From: an uncultured Intrasporangium sp.
GTDB taxonomy: Bacteria; Actinomycetota; Actinomycetes; Actinomycetales; Dermatophilaceae
Reading direction: 5' to 3'
DNA: 9,425 nucleotides
Assembly: GCA_937873285.1 (NCBI GenBank)
Contig: CALMNV010000245.1
Span: 1-9,425 of the forward strand
The translations under genes and the position numbers were made by a program. The notes under the pieces were generated by a model. It saw only the letters and a program-made list of their open reading frames with translations. It was not told the origin of the DNA and did no database searches. Positions 5,767 to 9,425 of the stretch are shown here, piece after piece; within the stretch, counting starts at the first letter, position 1; each line of letters opens with the position of its first letter.

Positions 5767-6741
5767 TCAGACGCCGTAGGACTCGCCGCGGGCGCGCAGC
5801 TGGGCGCGCCGCTCGGCATACGCCAGGTCGTCCACCCAGAGCCGGCTCGCCGTCGCGGCGACCGCAGGGCGCAGGAGCGGGGCGAGCAGGCGCGCGACGG
5901 CGAACCCGCGCCGCGCCGACGTGGCGATCGTCGCCTCGGTCACCACGGTCCACGGGGCGCCGAGCGCGTCGACGCCGAGGGACGTCGCGTGGGTCTCGAC
6001 GACGCTGCCTGCGCCCTCCCCGTCGGTGATCGTCATCGCGATGGTTCGCGCATCCGGGCAGGTGAACTGCGCCCGCACCGGGACGCCCCACCGTCGCGAG
6101 ACCCGGAAGGCGACGTCGACGACCAGGCGCGCATCGTCCGAGGCGTCGTCGTCGACCGCGAGATGGGAGAAGGCGTAGGGGTGATACCAGGCGCCGTGCC
6201 ACGGGTCGAGCCGGTTGGCGATGACGTCCGACGGCTCGCAGCGGCCGCGGACGGCGACCACGGTGGCGAAGGACGCCCCGGCGGACGGGCGAACCGGCAG
6301 CGTCGGACGGTCGGTGGGCTCCTCACCGGGGGTCGGCAGCTGCACCCAGAGGAGCACCCCGTCGTCGTGGGCGGCATACGGCTGCCAGCTCCTGCGCCCG
6401 CGCTCACCGCGCGCCATGCCGTGCCACCGGCACAGCATCGTGCCGCCGATGACCTCGCACCCGTCGAGCAGCGCTCCGAGATGGGGGCAGGCGCCCGGAC
6501 CGGCGAGGGCGCGACCGTCGGCCGCACGCCAGAGCGCGACCTCTCGGCCGTCGACCAGGCGCACGAGGGATCGGTCCGCGGCCAGGTCGCTCGAGGCGCC
6601 CACGACGTGCCAGCCGCCGGGGCTGCGCTGCTGCGCCGTCTCGAGGGCGCGGCGGATCCGGCCCGGTCGCGCCTCGCGCCAGGTCTCCCCCAGCCGGTCC
6701 CGCGGCGGGACCGGCAGACGCCGCAGCGGGTTGCCCCTCAC
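5767..6741 (-). CDS. Rieske non-haem iron oxygenase-like protein of the carotenoid cluster (CrtV position)
   Basis: A 324-residue protein starting at GTG 6741, which overlaps the crtB stop as GTGA. A Rieske [2Fe-2S] domain fills the first third, with ligands C85-P-H87 and C104-x2-H107. Downstream, NRLDPWHGAWYHP (176-188) has the Asp-x2-His-x4-His pattern (D179, H182, H187) of the mononuclear iron site in Rieske oxygenases. An Asp pair near the C-terminus (D304/D305, in LWVDDLAYAERR) could supply the third ligand. It therefore looks like a complete oxygenase and not just an electron carrier. No membrane helix is obvious. I think this is the family annotated DUF5914 and the positional equivalent of Streptomyces crtV, both from memory. 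A hydroxylation or oxidation of the carotenoid is the natural inference; the substrate and redox partner are unknown. Confidence 0.85.
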   Translation of the reverse strand: MRGNPLRRLPVPPRDRLGETWREARPGRIRRALETAQQRSPGGWHVVGASSDLAADRSLVRLVDGREVALWRAADGRALAGPGACPHLGALLDGCEVIGGTMLCRWHGMARGERGRRSWQPYAAHDDGVLLWVQLPTPGEEPTDRPTLPVRPSAGASFATVVAVRGRCEPSDVIANRLDPWHGAWYHPYAFSHLAVDDDASDDARLVVDVAFRVSRRWGVPVRAQFTCPDARTIAMTITDGEGAGSVVETHATSLGVDALGAPWTVVTEATIATSARRGFAVARLLAPLLRPAVAATASRLWVDDLAYAERRAQLRARGESYGV

Positions 6742-7643
6742 GCCATGCCTGCCTCTCCGGTGGACGGCCCGAGGGCGAGGATACGTGCACTCACAGCGGC
6801 CTTGCGCCACAGGGGGACCCGCGCGCGGGTGGTGAAGACGTCGTAGCAGTTCGCCTCGATGCGGTCGAGAATCCGGGCGTAGAGCACCCGAGCCGTGGCG
6901 ACGCATCGGGCGGACGCCGGGGGCAGCAGAGGGATGCCGGCGTCCGCCTCGCGATAGAGCCGCCGGTTGCGTGCGACCTCGAAGCGCATGAGCTCGCGCC
7001 ACGCGGCTGTCGGCTCGCGACGGGCAGGCTCGGCGCCGAAACGGCGCAGATCCTCCTGCGGCAGGTAGCACCGCCCGCGGTCGAGGTCCTCGCCGACGTC
7101 CCGCAGGAAGTTCGTCAGCTGGAAGGCCAGGCCGAGAGCCCGGGCGGGAGCGAGGGCCCTCGCGTCGGTCGGCCGCAGCACGGGGAGCATCATCTCGCCG
7201 ATGACGGCAGCGGACCCGTCCATGTAGCCCAGCAGGTCCTCCCACGTCTCGTATGCCGTCGTCGTGAGGTCCTGCGCCATGGCGCGGAAGAACCGGTCGA
7301 AGCACTCCGGTGGAATGCGGCAGTCGCGGGCGGTGCGGGCAGCCGCAGCGAGCACCGGGCTGGAGGTCGGCCCCCCGTCGAGCACCCCGGTGAACGCTGC
7401 GGCGAAGTCCTGCAGCGCCGCGCCGGTCGTCGCCGCCCGCTGCGGCGTGCTCGCGCCCGGAGCGTCGACGATGTCGTCGGCGAGCCGGCACAGCGCGTAG
7501 ACGGCGTGCACGTGACGGCGCTGCTCGGGCGGCAGGAGCCGGGCGCCCCAGTAGTAGGTCGTGCCGTGCCGCCGGGTGATCTCGGCGCATCGTCGGTAGC
7601 CCACGGCGAGCCGCGGGTCCCAGGGGGCGGCGGACGGGCTCAC
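6738..7643 (-). CDS. crtB: Phytoene synthase
   Basis: A 301-residue squalene/phytoene synthase, normal family length. It condenses two geranylgeranyl diphosphates head to head into phytoene, the first committed carotenoid step, at the membrane surface. Both diphosphate/Mg-binding Asp-rich motifs are intact: DDIVD (56-60) and DVGED (182-186), the latter within FQLTNFLRDVGEDLDRGRCYLPQEDL. Other family features are YYWGARLLP (30-38), a YALCRLADD helix start and IPPECF. The start is GTG 7643, overlapping the crtI stop as GTGA. The gene in turn overlaps the Rieske gene start as GTGA, so crtI-crtB-Rieske is a tightly coupled operon read leftward. No defect was seen. Confidence 0.95.
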   Translation of the reverse strand: MSPSAAPWDPRLAVGYRRCAEITRRHGTTYYWGARLLPPEQRRHVHAVYALCRLADDIVDAPGASTPQRAATTGAALQDFAAAFTGVLDGGPTSSPVLAAAARTARDCRIPPECFDRFFRAMAQDLTTTAYETWEDLLGYMDGSAAVIGEMMLPVLRPTDARALAPARALGLAFQLTNFLRDVGEDLDRGRCYLPQEDLRRFGAEPARREPTAAWRELMRFEVARNRRLYREADAGIPLLPPASARCVATARVLYARILDRIEANCYDVFTTRARVPLWRKAAVSARILALGPSTGEAGMA

Positions 7644-8986
7644 CGCCGGCTCCCCGGGATGTAGTGCGCCACCCGCCTGGCCGCGAGCTTGCCGCTGACG
7701 AGGACCATGGGCAGACCGACGCCGGGCACCGTGCCGGACCCGGCGAAGAAGAGCCCGGGCACCCGCCGCTCGACGTTGGGGGGCCGGAAGGGCCCGGTCT
7801 GCCGGAAGGTGTGCGCGAGGGCGAAGGGGGTGCCGAGGTGCATGCCCATCCGCTCCCAGTCGAGCGGCGTCACCAGCTGCTGCGTCACCACGTCGGTCGG
7901 ATACCCGTTGGCATGCAGGAACTGCTGGAGCCGCTCGCGCATGGGCTCGCGCTCGCGCACCCAGTCGACGCGACCGGACAGGTTCGGCACCGGCTCGAGG
8001 ACGTAGAGCACCGAGCACCCGTCGGGGGCCAGGTCGGGCTCGGTGACGGTGGGGACGGTGACCAGGCGTGAGGGGTCCGGCATGAGGGTGCGGTCGCGGA
8101 CGAGGGCGTCGAAGGCGCCGTCCCAGTCGGCGCCGAAGTGGATGTTGTGGTGTGCCGTCTGCGCATCCGGCAGCCCCCGGACTCCGACGTGCCACACGAC
8201 GGCCGACGGGGCGTACTGACCGGCGCGCACCGCCCGGGGCGCTCGCAGCTGCGGCAGCAGCCGGTCGTATGCCGTGGGCAGGTCGAGCGTGCAGACGACG
8301 GCGTCCGCCCGGACCGCCTCCCCGCCGGCCAGGCCGACGCCGGCAACCGCGCCCCGACGGTCGAGCAGGATCCGCTCCACCGTCGTGCCCAGGCGCACCT
8401 CCGCGCCCGCGCGGGCGGCCGCCGCAGCGAGCGCGGCCGCCACTGCGTCCATGCCGCCGTCGGGAAACCAGACGCCCTCGATGGTGTCCATGTAGGTGAT
8501 CACGGCGCAGAGGGCCAGGGCCCGCGCGGGCGGCAGGCCGGCATACAGCGCCTGGAAGGAGAACAGCCGGTGCAGGCGCTCGTCGCGGAACCGGCTCCGG
8601 ATGACCGGGCCGAGCCGACGGAAGCCGCCGAGGCGGACGAGCCGGGCGGCCGCTCGGGGCGAAGCGAGCAGGTCGAGCGGGGAGTCGAAGTTCGCGTCGA
8701 TGAAGGTGGGCATCTCGACCAGGTAGAGCCGGCGGAGCCAGTCCGCGAAGTCGACGAAGCTCGCCGCGTCGGCACTGCCACAGGTGTCGGCGATCTCCTG
8801 GCGGAGCGCACGCTCGACGCCCGCATAGAGCGTCATGTACGCACTCGGGCATCCGGCACACTTTCCGGTCAGCCGGACGCGCGCGCCGTTCCCGAACACG
8901 TCCAGCAGCTCGATATCGCCGCCATCGGCACGCATCGCCGGCCGGATCAGGTTCAGGACGGATTCAACCCGCTCTCGAGCAATCAT
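7640..8986 (-). CDS. crtI: Hybrid ORF: NifU/Nfu domain joined to N-terminally truncated phytoene desaturase CrtI
   Basis: One 448-residue frame holds two unrelated parts. Residues 1-65 are a NifU C-terminal-like Fe-S scaffold domain with ADGGDIELLDV (20-30) and the cluster-binding Cys pair in KCAGCPSAYM (42-51). Its ATG (8986-8984) has AGGAG 7 nt upstream. From about residue 69 the sequence is phytoene desaturase: FIDANFDSPLDLL (95-107), FSFQALYAGLPP, YMDTIEGVWFPDGGM, and near the end AGSGTVPGVGLP (415-426), the bacterial CrtI FAD/substrate signature. CrtI normally has ~500 or more residues and starts with a GxGxxG FAD site. About 140 N-terminal residues including that site are missing, so this ORF cannot make a normal enzyme. 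The switch, near 8775-8800, coincides with a change in base composition and is most likely a chimeric joint. The real crtI was presumably intact. Confidence 0.75.
   Translation of the reverse strand: MIARERVESVLNLIRPAMRADGGDIELLDVFGNGARVRLTGKCAGCPSAYMTLYAGVERALRQEIADTCGSADAASFVDFADWLRRLYLVEMPTFIDANFDSPLDLLASPRAAARLVRLGGFRRLGPVIRSRFRDERLHRLFSFQALYAGLPPARALALCAVITYMDTIEGVWFPDGGMDAVAAALAAAAARAGAEVRLGTTVERILLDRRGAVAGVGLAGGEAVRADAVVCTLDLPTAYDRLLPQLRAPRAVRAGQYAPSAVVWHVGVRGLPDAQTAHHNIHFGADWDGAFDALVRDRTLMPDPSRLVTVPTVTEPDLAPDGCSVLYVLEPVPNLSGRVDWVREREPMRERLQQFLHANGYPTDVVTQQLVTPLDWERMGMHLGTPFALAHTFRQTGPFRPPNVERRVPGLFFAGSGTVPGVGLPMVLVSGKLAARRVAHYIPGSRR
8775..8800. other. Probable chimeric junction 2 (actinobacterial crtI / NifU piece)
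   Basis: Read on the minus strand, the NifU domain (…GVERALRQEI) changes to CrtI (…SADAASFVDFADWLRRL) within about 8 codons. The frame stays open, but crtI loses its FAD-binding N-terminus and the NifU protein loses its C-terminal tail. The GGCATAC motif characteristic of the middle piece is last seen at 8540. Confidence 0.6.
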
Positions 8987-9090
8987 GGGAAATCTCCTGG
9001 CGGATATCCGTAAGGGCAACGGCGGTGCCATCGGGCATGAGGCAAAACGCCAGTATTCGCCAATGAATTGACGAGCGGAGGGGGCCGGAG

Positions 9091-9112
9091 CGCGCCCCGT
9101 GGCGCGGTTTTT
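9091..9112 (+). terminator. Rho-independent-terminator-like hairpin
   Basis: CGCGCC (9091-9096), a CCGT loop and GGCGCG (9101-9106) form a perfect 6-bp GC stem followed by GTTTTT (9107-9112) on the plus strand. Both flanking genes lie on the minus strand, where the T-run is an A-run before the hairpin, so the orientation fits no visible gene. It may end a plus-strand transcript or be chance. Confidence 0.3.
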
Positions 9113-9162
9113 CACCCGAGCAGGGAAATATTCCGCTGCGCCGGCCGCCGGGAGCCGCGGAC

Positions 9163-9425
9163 CTAGGGCACGATCGCGAGCCGGTCGTCGACCTGCACGA
9201 CACCGGGGGCCGCCCAGGCGGCCCGTTCGGCCTGCTGGCGCTCGGCCCATGAATGGACGTTGCCGCTCAGCACCACCGTGCCGGCGTCCGCCGCGATGTT
9301 GATGCGGCGCGCGTCGATCTCGGCGCTGCGACGGAAGGCGGCTTCGATTTGGGCCCGCACGTCCGCCGCCTTCGCCCGCGCCTTGATCACGATCCCGTTG
9401 GTGACGCCTGTCACCCCGGTGAGGT
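9163..9425 (-). CDS. BON-domain protein, C-terminal part (runs off right edge)
   Basis: The frame is open to the right window edge and ends at 9163, giving about 87 residues. Visible features are GVTNGIVIK, then AQIEAAFRRSAEIDARRINI, AGTVVLSGNVHSWAERQQAERAAWAAPGVVQVDDRL. This is the alpha/beta pattern of a BON domain (NGxV/VLSGxV, then an Ala-rich helix, then PGVxxVDDxL). The preceding GVTGVTNGIV fits the end of an earlier BON repeat, so the full protein probably has two or three. BON proteins are thought to bind phospholipid or act at the envelope, often under osmotic stress. A GTG at 9414 exists, but the open frame and repeat structure make an upstream start more likely. It belongs to the right-hand piece with the NifU domain. 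Confidence 0.85.
   Translation of the reverse strand, partial: LTGVTGVTNGIVIKARAKAADVRAQIEAAFRRSAEIDARRINIAADAGTVVLSGNVHSWAERQQAERAAWAAPGVVQVDDRLAIVP

Larger units (their letters stand above)
823..8546. repeat. Dispersed GGCATAC/GTATGCC heptamer
   Basis: Eleven exact copies of GGCATAC (either strand) start at 823, 1684, 2342, 3771, 4655, 5294, 5815, 6373, 7251, 8267 and 8540. A twelfth hexamer copy (GTATGC) starts at 2445. All lie within the high-G+C middle piece and none in the flanks. Most encode Tyr-Ala or Ala-Tyr with a rare codon (TAT or GCA). Confidence 0.6.

Noticed and set aside
5497..6846. Long plus-strand ORF (449 codons) across the end of crtU and antisense to the Rieske gene
   Set aside because: Its sequence is Arg/Ala/Pro-rich shadow translation, while the minus-strand frame has intact Rieske and iron-ligand motifs.
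7640..8986. A genuine NifU-phytoene desaturase bifunctional enzyme
   Set aside because: The fusion deletes the FAD-binding region essential to CrtI and coincides with a composition change, and a second such joint exists at the other end of the same piece.
8138..9013. Plus-strand ORF (291 codons) antisense to crtI and the NifU domain
   Set aside because: It is low-complexity high-G+C translation and crosses a probable chimeric joint; the opposite strand has clear family motifs.

Overview
The window looks like three pieces of DNA from different organisms joined end to end. A long middle piece (about 520 to about 8785) has very high G+C, strong third-position G/C bias, GTG starts and ATGA/GTGA gene overlaps. 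It looks like an actinobacterium, probably of the Micrococcales; the family Intrasporangiaceae is a guess from gene style. The left edge (1 to about 500) has clearly lower G+C. It carries the end of an MltG-type murein transglycosylase whose wording resembles Patescibacteria (CPR) versions. The right edge (about 8795 to 9425) is intermediate in G+C and carries a NifU-type Fe-S scaffold domain and a BON-domain protein, both of a kind common in Proteobacteria. At each joint a reading frame runs straight from one protein family into an unrelated one. A chimeric metagenomic contig is the simplest explanation, and it should be excluded before any biology is built on the fusions.

Layout. Left edge, minus strand: a partial small gene (<1-117) with a good promoter and SD site, then the MltG C-terminus (from 205 up to the joint). 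Middle: the N-terminal part of an actinobacterial conserved hypothetical (minus), a complete bacterioferritin gene (plus, 1074-1553) and a convergent coiled-coil hypothetical (minus, 1568-2383). A carotenoid cluster follows as two convergent arms. The plus arm (2709-5714) is crtYc, then a crtYd-methyltransferase fusion, then crtU. The minus arm, read from right to left (8785 down to 5767), is crtI (N-terminus lost at the joint), crtB and a Rieske oxygenase-like gene. Right edge, minus strand: the NifU domain fused in frame to truncated crtI, then the C-terminus of a BON-domain protein running off the window.

How the genes work together. CrtB makes phytoene from two GGPP, CrtI desaturates it to lycopene, the CrtYc/CrtYd membrane pair cyclises lycopene to beta-carotene, and CrtU desaturates and methylates the rings to aromatic ends of the isorenieratene type. 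The methyltransferase and the Rieske protein match in position crtT and crtV of the Streptomyces crtEIBV/crtYTU clusters (gene order recalled, not checked). crtE (GGPP synthase) is not present; it may have lain upstream of crtI, beyond the joint. The most interesting items inside the reliable middle piece are the CrtYd-methyltransferase fusion with its own internal ribosome-binding site, the Rieske protein with an apparently intact mononuclear-iron site, and a strongly over-represented GGCATAC motif. No rRNA, tRNA, CRISPR array or insertion sequence was seen.
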